Shown here: piece by piece, positions 1 through 10,564 of the stretch
Position numbering within the stretch: the stretch's first letter is position 1
Layout of the letters: each line of letters begins with the position of its first letter
Program-made: the position numbers and the translations under genes
Notes under the pieces: generated by a model
The model's database searches: none
Seen by the model: the letters and a program-made list of their open reading frames with translations, nothing else
Told to the model about the DNA's origin: nothing
Origin: Polynucleobacter sp. IMCC 30228
GTDB taxonomy: Bacteria > Pseudomonadota > Gammaproteobacteria > Burkholderiales > Burkholderiaceae
Direction of reading: 5' to 3'
Length of the DNA stretch: 64,000 bases
Assembly (NCBI RefSeq): GCF_021395205.1
Contig: NZ_JAJVCS010000003.1
Span: 124,001-188,000 of the forward strand

Positions 1-353
1 GGGTATTTCGCAATCAAACATTAATGGATGAGGGCGTACGCCAAATGGCGCTGTTGACCGAGCGGGCGAATCATTTATGGGTTAAAGATAAGTCACAAAT
101 TTTTAATACTGCGCGAATTGAGGCTTTAGAAATCGCCAATCTCATTGAAACGGCCAATGCCACCATGATTTCTGCAGCGGCACGCACAGAAAGTCGCGGC
201 GCCCACTCACATGATGACCATCCAAAACGAGATGATGTGCATTGGCTAAAGCATTCATTGTGGTTTAGTGCGGGTAATCGTATGGATTACAAACCAGTGC
301 AACTACAGCCGCTAACCATTGAATCTGTACCCCCAAAAGAACGCACCTTTTAA
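1..353 (+). CDS. sdhA: Succinate dehydrogenase flavoprotein subunit, C-terminal part
   Basis: The reading frame is open from base 3 of the window and stops at 353, so only about the last 116 residues are present and the start lies upstream. The segment has the arginine- and histidine-rich end of the SdhA/FrdA flavoprotein family (SRGAHSHDDHPKRDD, then ...WLKHS) and ends in PPKERTF, close to the usual KRTY-like terminus. The subunit carries covalent FAD and oxidises succinate to fumarate on the cytoplasmic face of the inner membrane. sdhB follows 27 bases downstream, as expected for the sdh operon. Confidence 0.93.
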   Translation, partial: VFRNQTLMDEGVRQMALLTERANHLWVKDKSQIFNTARIEALEIANLIETANATMISAAARTESRGAHSHDDHPKRDDVHWLKHSLWFSAGNRMDYKPVQLQPLTIESVPPKERTF

Positions 354-380
354 TGCCTATTTGTAGACGAAAGAATTGAA

Positions 381-1085
381 ATGAGTGATACCCGTATTTT
401 TGAAATCTATCGTTACGATCCCGAGACCCATGACGCGCCTCGCATGCAGCGTTATGAAATTGAATTAAGCGATGAGCGCATGTTGTTAGATGCTTTAATT
501 ACTTTAAAGAAGATGGACGAAACCATTTCTTTTCGGCGCTCGTGTCGCGAAGGTGTTTGCGGTTCAGATGCCATGAATATCAATGGTAAAAATGGTTTGG
601 CCTGCTTGACGAATATGCGTAGCTTGCCCAAAACCATTGTGTTGCGTCCGCTGCCTGGGTTACCGGTCGTACGTGATTTAATTGTTGATATGACCTTGTT
701 CTTTAAGCAGTACTTATCGATTAAACCGTACTTAATTAACGAGACCCCACCGCCCGAAAAAGAGCGCTTACAAAGCCCCGCTGAACGTGAAGAGCTAGAT
801 GGCTTATACGAGTGCATTTTGTGCGCTTCTTGTTCTACTGCTTGCCCGTCATTTTGGTGGAATCCCGATAAATTTGTTGGACCTGCGGGCTTGTTACAGG
901 CCTACCGCTTTATTGCCGATAGTCGTGATGAGGCTACCGCACTTCGACTTGATAATCTCGAAGATCCTTATCGTTTATTCCGTTGTCATACGATTATGAA
1001 TTGTGTAGATGTTTGTCCTAAGCACCTGAACCCGACAAAGGCCATTGGCAAAATTAAGGAGTTGATGGTTCGTAGGGCGGTATGA
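381..1085 (+). CDS. sdhB: Succinate dehydrogenase iron-sulfur subunit
   Basis: SdhB passes electrons from the SdhA flavin to ubiquinone through three iron-sulfur clusters. The 234-residue length is normal. The [2Fe-2S] ligands are Cys55, Cys60, Asp63 and Cys75; the aspartate at the third position is also found in the E. coli protein. The ferredoxin-like half has Cys145/148/151/155 and Cys202/208/212 for the [4Fe-4S] and [3Fe-4S] clusters. It starts with ATG, 27 bases after sdhA, and is followed by sdhE and gltA, the usual betaproteobacterial TCA block. Confidence 0.97.
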   Translation: MSDTRIFEIYRYDPETHDAPRMQRYEIELSDERMLLDALITLKKMDETISFRRSCREGVCGSDAMNINGKNGLACLTNMRSLPKTIVLRPLPGLPVVRDLIVDMTLFFKQYLSIKPYLINETPPPEKERLQSPAEREELDGLYECILCASCSTACPSFWWNPDKFVGPAGLLQAYRFIADSRDEATALRLDNLEDPYRLFRCHTIMNCVDVCPKHLNPTKAIGKIKELMVRRAV

Positions 1086-1095
1086 AGCTAGCAAA

Positions 1096-1365
1096 ATGAG
1101 CTTAACTTCGGCCGAACGCTATCGTTTGCATGCGGCAGCGCGACGGGGATTATTGGAAAACGATTTAATTTTGGAGCGTTTTTTTAAGCGCTACGGGGCA
1201 GTTTTGGATCAAGAGCAAGCTGTGGCTTTGAGTCAATTATTGGCTTTAGACGACAATGATTTACTTGAGCTGTTATTAAGTCGTAGCAATACCGTCGCAG
1301 CCCTGGGAAACGCACTGGAATCGCCGGTCTTGCAGAAATTATTGTTGATGTTGCGGGAAAAATAA
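1096..1365 (+). CDS. sdhE: FAD assembly factor SdhE
   Basis: A small cytoplasmic protein of 89 residues that helps insert covalent FAD into SdhA. The family signature is near the N terminus: an RRGLLEND-type segment at about residues 16-23, followed by the acidic and hydrophobic DLLELLL stretch. It lies 10 bases after sdhB and before gltA, the standard place for SdhE in Burkholderiales. No feature departs from the family. Confidence 0.93.
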   Translation: MSLTSAERYRLHAAARRGLLENDLILERFFKRYGAVLDQEQAVALSQLLALDDNDLLELLLSRSNTVAALGNALESPVLQKLLLMLREK

Positions 1366-1416
1366 GTAGCACAATTGCACTACCGATTGTTAATTTGGAA
1401 CCCTTGAGGATGAATC

Positions 1417-2730
1417 ATGATTGAATCCGACATTAAAGCGAAGCTTTCTTTTTCTGATGGCACACCCGATATCGACTTACCTATTTATAAAGGTACGGTA
1501 GGGCCTGAGGTGATTGACATCCGCAAACTCTATGGGCAGACGGGTAAATTTACTTATGATCCTGGTTTTCTTTCAACCGCTTCGTGCAGTTCGAAAATTA
1601 CGTTTATTGATGGCGACAAAGGCGAATTGCTCTATCGTGGGTATCCAATTCAAGATTTGGCTGGTAAATGCGATTTCTTAGAAATTTGTTATTTACTGCT
1701 CAAGGGTAAATTACCCAATCAAACTGAAAAGAGCGGCTTTGAAGAATTGGTTATGCATCACACTATGGTGCATGAGCAAATGCAATTTTTCTTGCGCGGT
1801 TTTCGTCGTGATGCTCATCCCATGGCGGTCTTAACTGGGCTAGTTGGGGCAATGGCCGCTTTCTATCATGATCAAATCGACTACGCCGAACCCATGGCGC
1901 GTCATATTGCTCAAATTCGCTTAATTGCTAAAATGCCTACCTTGGTAGCAATGTCTTATAAGTATTCAATTGGGCAGCCTTTTATTTATCCCGATAATTC
2001 TCTTTCATACACCGCTAATTTTATGCGCATGATGTTTGCTACACCGTGCGAGCCTTATAAAATTAACCCGGTCTTAGTTAAGGCCTTAGATCGAATTTTT
2101 ATTCTGCATGCCGATCACGAGCAAAACGCTTCGACTTCAACTGTGCGTTTATGCGGATCTTCTGGTACCAATCCATTTGCGGCTATTTCCGCAGGTATTG
2201 CTTGCTTATGGGGTCCAGCGCATGGCGGGGCAAATGAAGCTTGCTTAGATATGCTCACTAATATTCAAAATAATGGTGGTGTGGAAAAAATTGGTGAGTT
2301 TATTGCCCAAGTCAAAGATAAAAATTCAGGCGTACGTTTAATGGGCTTTGGTCATCGGGTCTATAAGAACTTTGATCCGCGCGCAAAATTGATGCGTGAA
2401 ACTTGTTATGAAGTCTTGAATGAACTTGGTTTAGAGAATGATCCCCTCTTTAAATTAGCTATGACCCTTGAGAAGATCGCTCTGGAGGACGAGTATTTTG
2501 TTGGCCGTAAACTCTATCCTAACGTCGATTTTTATTCGGGTATTGTGCAGCGCGCCTTAGGCATTCCTACTGATATGTTCACTTGTGTATTTGCCTTAGC
2601 GCGTACGGTAGGCTGGATTGCCCAATGGGAAGAGATGATTACTGATGCAGAATATAAAATTGGTCGACCACGGCAATTATTTATTGGTGAAACCGAAAGA
2701 ATAGTGCCAGCAGTTGCTGAGCGAAAATAA
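1417..2730 (+). CDS. gltA: Citrate synthase (type II)
   Basis: Condenses acetyl-CoA and oxaloacetate into citrate, the entry step of the TCA cycle. The 437-residue length fits the large hexameric, NADH-regulated bacterial type. The catalytic motifs are present: [11 protein letters not shown] around one active-site histidine and [13 protein letters not shown] around the second. The ATG is preceded by a GAGGA ribosome-binding sequence. It sits directly behind sdhE and about 20 bases before leuC, so succinate oxidation and citrate synthesis are probably co-transcribed here. Confidence 0.97.
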   Translation: MIESDIKAKLSFSDGTPDIDLPIYKGTVGPEVIDIRKLYGQTGKFTYDPGFLSTASCSSKITFIDGDKGELLYRGYPIQDLAGKCDFLEICYLLLKGKLPNQTEKSGFEELVMHHTMVHEQMQFFLRGFRRDAHPMAVLTGLVGAMAAFYHDQIDYAEPMARHIAQIRLIAKMPTLVAMSYKYSIGQPFIYPDNSLSYTANFMRMMFATPCEPYKINPVLVKALDRIFILHADHEQNASTSTVRLCGSSGTNPFAAISAGIACLWGPAHGGANEACLDMLTNIQNNGGVEKIGEFIAQVKDKNSGVRLMGFGHRVYKNFDPRAKLMRETCYEVLNELGLENDPLFKLAMTLEKIALEDEYFVGRKLYPNVDFYSGIVQRALGIPTDMFTCVFALARTVGWIAQWEEMITDAEYKIGRPRQLFIGETERIVPAVAERK

Positions 2731-2749
2731 GTCTCTTTAAGGAATTTGC

Positions 2750-4159
2750 ATGGCCCGCACCTTGTATGACAAATTATGGGATGACCATGTCGTCTATTCT
2801 GAAGATGATGGCACAGCCACGCTTTATATTGATCGACAGTTATTGCATGAAGTGACTAGCCCTCAGGCCTTTGAAGGGCTGGCTTTAGCGCAGCGCCCAG
2901 TTTGGCGTATTTCAGCCAACTTAGCGGTTTCCGATCACAATGTGCCAACTACCGATCGGGCTTTAGGTATTGCCGACCCGATTTCTAAATTGCAAGTCGA
3001 CACGCTCGATCAAAATTGTGATCGTTTAGGTATTACCCAATTTAAGATGAATGATTTGCGTCAAGGCATTGTGCATGTCATCGGCCCTGAGCAGGGTGCA
3101 ACGCTGCCGGGTATGACGGTGGTCTGTGGTGATTCACACACCAGTACCCACGGCGCGTTTGGGGCCCTCGCATTTGGTATTGGTACTTCAGAAGTTGAGC
3201 ATGTTTTAGCTACCCAAACCTTGCTGATGAAAAAAAGTAAGAATATGTTGGTGCGCGTAGAGGGTCGTTTGCCTCCCGGCAGTACTGCTAAAGATATTGT
3301 CTTGGCTGTGATAGGGCGTATTGGCACCGCTGGCGGCACAGGTTATACGCTTGAATTTGCTGGTGAAGCAATTCGTAATTTATCGATGGAAGGGCGCATG
3401 ACTGTTTGTAATATGGCCATTGAAGCTGGTGCTCGTGCAGGTTTAATTGCAGTTGATGAAACGACGATTGATTACATTCAGGGGCGCCCTTATAGCCCTA
3501 AGGGCGAAGTATTGCGCCATGCTTTGCAATATTGGAGAAGTTTGCATTCGGATGCAGATGCGGTATTTGATCAAGTGATTGAATTACGCGCAGAAGAAAT
3601 TCAACCGCAAGTAACTTGGGGCACCTCGCCAGAGATGGTCTTGGCCATTGGTGAGCGTATTCCCGATCCAGAAAAAGAACGTGACCCGAATAAGCGCTTA
3701 GCGATGGAGCGTGCTTTAGAGTACATGGGGCTCATTCCCAGCATGCCGCTGACGAGTATTCAGCTCGATAAGGTATTTATTGGTTCATGCACTAATAGCC
3801 GCATTGAAGATTTACGTGCAGCAGCCAAAGTGGTCGATCGTTTAGGCAAGAAAGTTGCCGCAAATATTAAGGTCGCCATGGTTGTGCCTGGATCGGGCTT
3901 AGTCAAAGCGCAAGCCGAACGCGAAGGTTTAGATCGGGTTTTTAAAGCTGCTGGCTTTGAATGGCGCGAGCCTGGATGTTCAATGTGTCTAGCGATGAAC
4001 GCCGATCGTTTAGAACCGGGCGAGCGGTGCGCCTCCACTTCCAACCGCAATTTTGAAGGTCGTCAAGGTGCTGGTGGGAGAACCCATTTAGTTAGCCCAG
4101 CGATGGCGGCTGCTGCTGCAATTGAAGGTCATTTTGTCGACGTTTGTAAAATTGCGTAA
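2750..4159 (+). CDS. leuC: 3-isopropylmalate dehydratase large subunit
   Basis: With LeuD this aconitase-family enzyme isomerises 2-isopropylmalate to 3-isopropylmalate in leucine synthesis. The 469-residue protein has the three [4Fe-4S] cysteines in the expected motifs, [11 protein letters not shown] and GCSMCLAMN, and the substrate-binding [17 protein letters not shown] stands seven bases before the ATG. leuD does not follow directly: a small lipoprotein gene lies between them. Confidence 0.97.
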   Translation: MARTLYDKLWDDHVVYSEDDGTATLYIDRQLLHEVTSPQAFEGLALAQRPVWRISANLAVSDHNVPTTDRALGIADPISKLQVDTLDQNCDRLGITQFKMNDLRQGIVHVIGPEQGATLPGMTVVCGDSHTSTHGAFGALAFGIGTSEVEHVLATQTLLMKKSKNMLVRVEGRLPPGSTAKDIVLAVIGRIGTAGGTGYTLEFAGEAIRNLSMEGRMTVCNMAIEAGARAGLIAVDETTIDYIQGRPYSPKGEVLRHALQYWRSLHSDADAVFDQVIELRAEEIQPQVTWGTSPEMVLAIGERIPDPEKERDPNKRLAMERALEYMGLIPSMPLTSIQLDKVFIGSCTNSRIEDLRAAAKVVDRLGKKVAANIKVAMVVPGSGLVKAQAEREGLDRVFKAAGFEWREPGCSMCLAMNADRLEPGERCASTSNRNFEGRQGAGGRTHLVSPAMAAAAAIEGHFVDVCKIA

Positions 4160-4198
4160 GCAAATTCATTCAAAAAAACATCATAAAGGGGTGAAGAG

Positions 4199-4462
4199 AT
4201 GAAATTAATTAATCACCGTGCTCAAACAGCGCGCCTTATAGTCTTAGCGCAAGGCATTGTTCCCGCTACGCTTATGGTGCTGATGAGCGTAGGCTGCACA
4301 AATACGGTTACCGGCATGGGTAAAGATATTCAAAAAATGGGCCAATCGATGAATAGTCAAAGCAGTACCTCTGGAACAGCGGCTAAAGCCAACCCGAGCG
4401 ACTCGTTAAGTCAGGGCAAAGATGTTGTGGTAACCCCCGTAGTAGTTACACCAACAAAATAA
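4199..4462 (+). CDS. Entericidin-like small lipoprotein
   Basis: An 87-residue predicted lipoprotein inside the leu cluster. A hydrophobic N-terminal segment leads to a lipobox-like SVGC at about residues 30-33, followed by TNTVTGMGKDIQKMG, which closely resembles the entericidin A/B core. The tail is rich in Ser, Thr and Ala and ends in two VVVTP-type repeats. Entericidins are small cell-envelope lipoproteins; the function in this lineage is not established. The gene is 39 bases after leuC and 31 before leuD, so it is probably co-transcribed. The N terminus is longer than usual for entericidins and a later start is possible. Confidence 0.75.
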   Translation: MKLINHRAQTARLIVLAQGIVPATLMVLMSVGCTNTVTGMGKDIQKMGQSMNSQSSTSGTAAKANPSDSLSQGKDVVVTPVVVTPTK

Positions 4463-4493
4463 AGCAAAACACTAGCGTAATGGAAATAGCGTA

Positions 4494-5141
4494 ATGGAGA
4501 AATTTACGGTTTTTACAGGTTTGGTTGCGCCGCTGGATCGCGAGAATGTCGATACTGATGCGATTATTCCGAAGCAATTTTTAAAGTCGATTAAAAAAAC
4601 TGGCTTTGGACAAAACCTATTTGATGAATGGCGCTATAAAGATCATGGTGAGCCAGGCCAAGATTGCAGCATTCGCCCGCTCAATCCCGATTTTGTTTTA
4701 AATCAAGCGCGCTACAAAGGCGCCGGTATTTTGTTAGCGCGTAAAAATTTTGGTTGCGGTAGCTCGCGGGAGCATGCGCCCTGGGCCTTAGCGCAATATG
4801 GCTTTAGGGTAGTGATAGCCCCCAGTTTTGCAGATATTTTCTTTAATAATTGTTATAAAAATGGCCTATTGCCCGTTGTTTTAAGTGAGTCGCAAATTGA
4901 CCATCTTTTTCACGAAACTTTAGCCTTTCCGGGTTACGAGTTAACTGTCAATTTAGAACAACAAGAAGTGAATGCGGGCGATAATCACGTCTATGCATTC
5001 GACATTACGCCATTTCGAAAATATTGTTTAACGAATGGGTTTGATGATATTGGCTTAACTTTGCAGAGTGCCGATAAAATCAAGACCTACGAAGCTGAGC
5101 GCTTGTTGCGGATGCCTTGGTTAAATACTCAATTGCCCTAA
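4494..5141 (+). CDS. leuD: 3-isopropylmalate dehydratase small subunit
   Basis: The swivel-domain partner of LeuC. At 215 residues it has the normal length, with the N-terminal [16 protein letters not shown] motif and the conserved [13 protein letters not shown] segment that contributes to the active site. It starts with ATG and is followed by leuB after 18 bases, completing isomerase and dehydrogenase steps of leucine synthesis. Confidence 0.97.
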   Translation: MEKFTVFTGLVAPLDRENVDTDAIIPKQFLKSIKKTGFGQNLFDEWRYKDHGEPGQDCSIRPLNPDFVLNQARYKGAGILLARKNFGCGSSREHAPWALAQYGFRVVIAPSFADIFFNNCYKNGLLPVVLSESQIDHLFHETLAFPGYELTVNLEQQEVNAGDNHVYAFDITPFRKYCLTNGFDDIGLTLQSADKIKTYEAERLLRMPWLNTQLP

Positions 5142-5159
5142 GGGCACACAAAGGTTTTT

Positions 5160-6230
5160 ATGAAAATTGCGGTTCTCCCTGGTGATGGTATTGGGCCAGA
5201 AATTATTGCCGCAGCGGTCTCGGTGCTGGAGGCCTTAGGGCCATCATTCGATTTAGAGTTTGCACCTGTTGGGGGAGCGGCTTATGATCTGGCGGGACAT
5301 CCTTTGCCGCCCGCAACCTTAGCTTTAGCTCAGTCTGCCGCGGCGATTTTATTTGGCGCTGTAGGCGACTGGAAATACGATACATTGGCCCGAGAATTAC
5401 GCCCTGAACAAGCCATTCTAGGTTTACGTAAACACCTTGGTTTATTTGCTAATTTTCGGCCAGCGATTTGTTATCCCGAATTAACTGCGGCCTCGAGTTT
5501 GAAGGCCGAAATTATTGGTGGGCTCGACATCTTAATTGTGCGTGAACTCAATGGCGATATTTACTTTGGCGCGCCACGGGGAATTCGGGAATCAAGCAAC
5601 CCGCTGTTTTTAGGTGCCCGCGAAGGTTTTGATACTATGCACTATAGCGAGCCAGAAGTTGAACGTATTGGTCGGGTTGCATTCGAGGCTGCTCGTAAGC
5701 GGCATAAAAAAGTATGTAGCGTAGATAAAGCGAATGTTTTAGAAACCTCCCAACTCTGGCGCGATGTAATGACCCGCCTGAGCCAAGACTATAGCGACGT
5801 GGAATTAAGCCATATGTATGTCGATAATGCGGCGATGCAATTAGTTAAAGCCCCCAAGGCATTTGATGTAGTGGTAACGGGAAATTTATTTGGCGATATA
5901 TTATCTGATGAAGCGGCCATGTTAACGGGCTCAATTGGGATGTTGCCATCGGCATCATTGGATAAAAATAATAAAGGTTTATATGAGCCCAGCCATGGCT
6001 CAGCACCCGATATTGCGGGGCAGAATATTGCCAACCCCTTGGCCACCATACTTTCAGCAGCGATGATGTTGCGCTATTCCTTGGGTCTGCCCGCTGAGGC
6101 CGAGCGGATTGAGCGGGCGGTACAAAAGGTATTGAGTCAAGGTTATCGCACCGTCGATATTTATACACCCGGTACTCAGCAGCTGGGAACGCGTGAAATG
6201 GGCGAGGCAGTGGTGAAGGCTTTATCCTAG
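5160..6230 (+). CDS. leuB: 3-isopropylmalate dehydrogenase
   Basis: Oxidatively decarboxylates 3-isopropylmalate with NAD in leucine synthesis. The 356-residue protein shows the beta-decarboxylating dehydrogenase features: LPGDGIGPE at the N terminus, [17 protein letters not shown] with the catalytic lysine, and the metal- and nucleotide-binding end [12 protein letters not shown] and [13 protein letters not shown]. It follows leuD directly and precedes asd by 32 bases. Confidence 0.97.
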   Translation: MKIAVLPGDGIGPEIIAAAVSVLEALGPSFDLEFAPVGGAAYDLAGHPLPPATLALAQSAAAILFGAVGDWKYDTLARELRPEQAILGLRKHLGLFANFRPAICYPELTAASSLKAEIIGGLDILIVRELNGDIYFGAPRGIRESSNPLFLGAREGFDTMHYSEPEVERIGRVAFEAARKRHKKVCSVDKANVLETSQLWRDVMTRLSQDYSDVELSHMYVDNAAMQLVKAPKAFDVVVTGNLFGDILSDEAAMLTGSIGMLPSASLDKNNKGLYEPSHGSAPDIAGQNIANPLATILSAAMMLRYSLGLPAEAERIERAVQKVLSQGYRTVDIYTPGTQQLGTREMGEAVVKALS

Positions 6231-6262
6231 AGGTACTATTTCAATTTTTTATTAAGTAATAC

Positions 6263-7447
6263 ATGGTTAATTCTTCAGTTGAACGGCAATCCAGTAATCC
6301 ACCTTTAGTAGGCTTGGTGGGTTGGCGCGGCATGGTTGGTAGCGTGCTCCTAGAGCGCATGTTGGCTGAGCATGATTTCGATTTAATTGAACCCATTTTT
6401 TTTAGCACTAGTAATGCTGGGGCTGAAGTCCCTTTATTCGGCGGACAAAAAGTCGCTAAAAAAATGAGCACGTTACAAGACGCGAATGATTTGCAAGCCC
6501 TTGGGCGTTGCGACATTATTTTGACTTGTCAGGGCGGCGATTACACCAAGGCCATTTTTCCGCAACTGCGCGCTAGTGGCTGGAATGGCCATTGGATTGA
6601 CGCTGCCAGTGCTTTACGGATGCAGGATGATGTAGTTTTGGTGTTAGATCCGGTGAATCGCTCGGTAATTGATGCTGCCTTGGCTGCCGGAAATCGGAAC
6701 TGGATTGGCGCGAACTGTACGGTTAGTTTAATGATGATGGCCATTGGGGGTTTATTAAAGGCAAATTTAGTTGAGTGGGTGAGCGCCATGACTTATCAGG
6801 CTGCCTCGGGTGCAGGCGCACAAAATATGCGTGAGCTTTTGCTACAAATGGGTGCTGTGCACGCTGCAGTACAAAGCGATTTAGCCAATCCAGCCACTGG
6901 AATTTTAGAGATTGACCGAAAGGTCAGCGCGCAGTTACGCTCGGCAGATTTCCCCACCACGAATTTTCGCAACACAGCTTTAGCTGGTAGTGTGATTCCA
7001 TGGATTGATGAGCCAGTTGAGTTTGGGCAGACCCGAGAAGAATGGAAGGGTGGCGCTGAGCTGAATAAGATATTAGGTAAGCCGCCATTTCGGGCGCCCG
7101 GCAGTATTGCGGTAGACGGTATCTGTGTGCGAGTTGGGGCGATGCGTTGTCACTCGCAGGGCTTAACCGTGAAACTAAAGCGCGATATTCCGCTGACAGA
7201 AATTGAAGCGCTCTTGGCTGCCGATAGTAGCTGGGTAAAAGTTATTCCTAATGAACGCGTGGCGACCGAGCGCGAGTTATCGCCAGCCGCAATTAGCGGC
7301 ACTTTAACCGTTGCCATTGGGCGTTTGCATAAGTTAGCAATGGGACCAGAGTTTCTTGGGGCTTTTACCGTGGGCGACCAACTAACTTGGGGTGCAGCAG
7401 AGCCCTTACGGCGTATGTTGCGCATTCTGCTCCATGCCGATACTTAA
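6263..7447 (+). CDS. asd: Aspartate-semialdehyde dehydrogenase
   Basis: Reduces aspartyl phosphate to aspartate semialdehyde for lysine, threonine, methionine and diaminopimelate synthesis. The N-terminal [13 protein letters not shown] is the NADP-binding loop of the Gram-negative Asd type; the catalytic cysteine is Cys152 in GANCTVSL. The 394 residues are slightly longer than E. coli Asd because of about 14 extra N-terminal residues. The 3' end overlaps the likely start of fimV by 14 bases. Confidence 0.95.
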   Translation: MVNSSVERQSSNPPLVGLVGWRGMVGSVLLERMLAEHDFDLIEPIFFSTSNAGAEVPLFGGQKVAKKMSTLQDANDLQALGRCDIILTCQGGDYTKAIFPQLRASGWNGHWIDAASALRMQDDVVLVLDPVNRSVIDAALAAGNRNWIGANCTVSLMMMAIGGLLKANLVEWVSAMTYQAASGAGAQNMRELLLQMGAVHAAVQSDLANPATGILEIDRKVSAQLRSADFPTTNFRNTALAGSVIPWIDEPVEFGQTREEWKGGAELNKILGKPPFRAPGSIAVDGICVRVGAMRCHSQGLTVKLKRDIPLTEIEALLAADSSWVKVIPNERVATERELSPAAISGTLTVAIGRLHKLAMGPEFLGAFTVGDQLTWGAAEPLRRMLRILLHADT

Positions 7448-8948
7448 TTTGGGCTGCACACCACAGCGGTTCAGTTTTTTCGCTGTATTGATTTGGCTGG
7501 TTGCCTTAGCATGGGGGCATTCGGCGATGGCAGTTTCCTTAGGCTCGCCTTTAGTTACTTCGCAGCCGGGCGAACCTTTTCGCGCAGAAATTCCATTATT
7601 ACTGTCGCCAGATGAGATGTCGCTAGTTGAGCAAATGACAGTAGAGGTGCCAAGCTCAGCGACTTTTGATCGATTTAGTATTTCTAAGCGAGTTTTAGAA
7701 TTAAAACCCCAAGCCCAAATTCGGCTGGGGAAATCGGCAGCCGGGCAAAATCAATACCAACTACTGATTCAGTCTGACCGCGCGCTAAGCGACCAACAGG
7801 ACCCTTTTTTAGATTTGCTCGTGCAGTTAACTTGGCCCTCAGGAAACATCAGCAAAGTCTATTCCTTATTAGTGGCTGATGCGCAAAAAGTTGTGGTGCA
7901 GCCAGGGCAAACCTTAAGTGAAATTGCACTGCAAATGGCGCCTCAGCTGGGTGGGGCCAGTTTAGATGAGACATTGTTGGCTTTATATAAAGCGAATCCC
8001 GATGCCTTTGCGGGCGGCAGTATTCATCGCCTCAATGCTGGCGCTGAACTGTATAAGCCCAGCCAAGCATTGCTGCAATCGATCACTCCGGCTGCAGCCA
8101 AAAGCTTTGTGTCTAAAAGCAATGAAACCTGGGTAGAGTTAAAAAAATCGGGCGATAGTAGCCCAACTAAAAATCCAGATTCTAAACTAAATGTAGCTTC
8201 TAAATCCCTGAAAGAAAAGGAAATTAATAAAAATGAACCGAAGCAAGAAGCCCTTGACCGTTTAAAAATTGGCCCTGGTATTGGGGTTGGCGCCGAGCAA
8301 CGGCGTTTTCAAGAAGAGCTGGTGATGCAAGAGCAGGCTTTATCCCAAGCGCGGGTTCGCGCAGCTGAGCTAGAAAAAAATATTGCCGATTTACAGATCT
8401 TATTAAATCAGCAGAAGGCAGAGCAGCAGGGGGCTAAACCCCCCCCATCCTTTACTTGGGGGCCGGTGCTATTGGTCGTCAGTTTATTGCTTTTAACGGG
8501 GGGTTTGTTTTGGCTTTTAGCGCGTTACACCCGTCAAGCGGAAACGCGTCAAGCGTTTCGAGTTAACGAAACTTCAGGCGGTCCTTTTCAGCCAGATTCA
8601 CCTCAGCATGCCGCTCAGCGCGCATACCCAGAAAGCGTGGGCTTACCAGAAATGCCCGCACGTGCTAAGGCCCTGTTTGCTGGTCTCAATCTTGATTTGG
8701 ATACCCCCCCGCAATTTGAACGGGTTGATCCGCAACTGAGCGCTAGCTCCTTACCCCTTGCGTTTGAGACCTTACAGGTGAAATTCAATTTAGCGCGAGC
8801 TTACGTCACTATTGAAGATTTTGTAGCCGCACGTACTTGCTTGAATGAGATTATCTGCGCTGAATTGGCTACTGATATTCCAGCTCATGCGACTCTTATT
8901 GTTGCTGCACAACATCTCTTGCAAACCTTAAATGAGCGTAGCGTTTAA
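7434..8948 (+). CDS. fimV: FimV-like inner-membrane LysM protein
   Basis: A 504-residue protein of the FimV/HubP family, which organises polar structures and type IV pilus or twitching functions. Visible parts in order: a signal or anchor segment ending SAMAVS; the FimV N-terminal domain ([18 protein letters not shown]); a LysM-like segment starting [13 protein letters not shown]; a coiled coil rich in Glu, Gln and Ala; a transmembrane segment (about [16 protein letters not shown]); and a short C-terminal TPR-like FimV domain. The ATG at 7434 is chosen because it gives a compact signal peptide; an upstream GTG at 7392 would overlap asd by 56 bases. It is shorter than the roughly 900-residue Pseudomonas FimV. 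Confidence 0.85.
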   Translation: MPILNLGCTPQRFSFFAVLIWLVALAWGHSAMAVSLGSPLVTSQPGEPFRAEIPLLLSPDEMSLVEQMTVEVPSSATFDRFSISKRVLELKPQAQIRLGKSAAGQNQYQLLIQSDRALSDQQDPFLDLLVQLTWPSGNISKVYSLLVADAQKVVVQPGQTLSEIALQMAPQLGGASLDETLLALYKANPDAFAGGSIHRLNAGAELYKPSQALLQSITPAAAKSFVSKSNETWVELKKSGDSSPTKNPDSKLNVASKSLKEKEINKNEPKQEALDRLKIGPGIGVGAEQRRFQEELVMQEQALSQARVRAAELEKNIADLQILLNQQKAEQQGAKPPPSFTWGPVLLVVSLLLLTGGLFWLLARYTRQAETRQAFRVNETSGGPFQPDSPQHAAQRAYPESVGLPEMPARAKALFAGLNLDLDTPPQFERVDPQLSASSLPLAFETLQVKFNLARAYVTIEDFVAARTCLNEIICAELATDIPAHATLIVAAQHLLQTLNERSV

Positions 8949-8971
8949 GGTGAAGTGGTGAGGATAAGCTA

Positions 8972-9853
8972 ATGGTTGCGCCCAGCAAACGTATCGCCCT
9001 AGGCTTGCAATATGACGGCAGTTCATTTTCTGGTTGGCAATCACAACCAAATGGTAATACCATTCAAGATCAATTAGAGCAAGCGCTTGAGCGTTTCATT
9101 GCCGCCGATCCAACCGCTTTGCCACTGCGGGTGACCGCTGCGGGCCGGACTGATGCAGGTGTACACGCCTTAGGGCAGGTAGTGCATTTTGATACCGCAG
9201 TTGAGCGCGACGCTTGGTCATGGGTGCGCGGTTTAAATCGCTACTTACCGCAAACCATTGTGGTGAATTGGGCACAGCCAGTTCCGATTGAATTTGATGC
9301 GCGTTTTTCGGCCTACGAGCGTACGTATATTTACGCCTTACACGCAGGACCATGTCGGGCGCCGACCGTAGCAGAGCGGGCAGGCTATTTAATGCTGCCA
9401 GCACAACAATGGTTTGATATCGCCGCCATGCGAGCCGCAACTACTTGTTTAATTGGCCAGCATGATTTTTCTGCTTTTCGGGCGGCAGAGTGCCAAAGCA
9501 ACACTCCCGTTAAACACCTCTACGAAATTACTTTACTCGACAAGGAGCCTTGGCTATTTTTTAAAATTCGCGCCAATGCTTTTTTGCATCATATGGTTCG
9601 TAACCTTGTGGGCAGTTTAATTGCGGTTGGCTTGGGTAAGCAATCAAGTGCTTGGATGGCGACCGTGCTAGCTTCTCAAAATCGGCAGATTGCGGCGCCG
9701 ACGTTTGCAGCCGATGGTTTATATTTGACCGCAGTAAAGTACCCCAGTGAATTTGCTATTCCCGAGCCTTGGCTCAGGCATTCTTGGTTGCCTTATGGGG
9801 CGCTGGAGGCTTTAGGGTTTCCACCTTCAGAAGTCCAAGAGGCTTATCCTTAG
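8972..9853 (+). CDS. truA: tRNA pseudouridine(38-40) synthase
   Basis: Modifies uridines 38-40 in the anticodon arm of tRNA. The 293-residue protein carries the catalytic aspartate in [18 protein letters not shown], the N-terminal [12 protein letters not shown] and the late [11 protein letters not shown] segment typical of TruA. In Burkholderiales truA commonly lies between fimV and trpF, as it does here; the gap to trpF is 3 bases. Confidence 0.96.
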   Translation: MVAPSKRIALGLQYDGSSFSGWQSQPNGNTIQDQLEQALERFIAADPTALPLRVTAAGRTDAGVHALGQVVHFDTAVERDAWSWVRGLNRYLPQTIVVNWAQPVPIEFDARFSAYERTYIYALHAGPCRAPTVAERAGYLMLPAQQWFDIAAMRAATTCLIGQHDFSAFRAAECQSNTPVKHLYEITLLDKEPWLFFKIRANAFLHHMVRNLVGSLIAVGLGKQSSAWMATVLASQNRQIAAPTFAADGLYLTAVKYPSEFAIPEPWLRHSWLPYGALEALGFPPSEVQEAYP

Positions 9854-9856
9854 CAT

Positions 9857-10525
9857 ATGGGTTTACTTCAATACTCTCCTGGGAAAACCAGAATTAAAAT
9901 TTGCGGCTTAAGGGATGCGGTAGCAGTGAATGCGGCCGTTCAGGCTGGCGCAGATGCGATCGGCTTGGTTTTTTATCCGCCTAGCCCACGAGCTATTTCG
10001 ATCGAGGCAGCGCGCCCCTTAATGCAGCACATACCCGCTGGGGTCGATGTCGTTGCCTTGTTAGTGAATCCCAGCGAGGCTGAAGTTGAGCGCCTGCGCA
10101 CCAATTTGCCCATTACTTTGTGGCAGTTTCATGGGGATGAATCTCCCGCCAACTGTATCGGGCTCGCAGCCGGCCAACCTTGGCTTAAAGCAGCCAGAAT
10201 TGGGGAGAAATTCGCCTTTGCCAATTTTTCCCTACAATATGACTTAGCTAGTGCTTTTCTCTTAGATGCTTTGGTTGCAGGATATGGGGGAGGCGGGCTA
10301 CCTTTTAATTGGCAAGGGATTCCACAGTCATGGGTAAGCGCAAACGCGCATCGGGTCGTTTTGAGTGGTGGGTTGAACGCGCACAACGTCGGCGAGGCCA
10401 TTGCTCGCTTGCGACCTTGCGCAGTGGATATTTCGAGTGGCGTTGAAATTGCCAAAGGCGTAAAAGATCCAACGCTAATCCGTGAATTTATTGAAGCGGT
10501 GCGCGCTACCGATACACCCAATTAA
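9857..10525 (+). CDS. trpF: Phosphoribosylanthranilate isomerase
   Basis: Catalyses the Amadori rearrangement of phosphoribosylanthranilate in tryptophan synthesis. The TIM barrel of 222 residues has the N-terminal KICGLRD with the catalytic cysteine, GLVFYPPSPRAI, and the phosphate-binding end LSGGLNAHNVGEAI and VDISSGVE. It precedes trpB by 39 bases, so trpFBA form one block, with accD and folC behind them. Confidence 0.96.
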   Translation: MGLLQYSPGKTRIKICGLRDAVAVNAAVQAGADAIGLVFYPPSPRAISIEAARPLMQHIPAGVDVVALLVNPSEAEVERLRTNLPITLWQFHGDESPANCIGLAAGQPWLKAARIGEKFAFANFSLQYDLASAFLLDALVAGYGGGGLPFNWQGIPQSWVSANAHRVVLSGGLNAHNVGEAIARLRPCAVDISSGVEIAKGVKDPTLIREFIEAVRATDTPN

Positions 10526-10564
10526 CCCTTAAAAGCGGTTACTGATTAATTAGAAGAGGTACTT

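Noticed and set aside
452-817. Open frame of 121 codons on the - strand within sdhB
   Set aside because: It mirrors a well-supported gene, has no ribosome-binding site and no recognisable domain.
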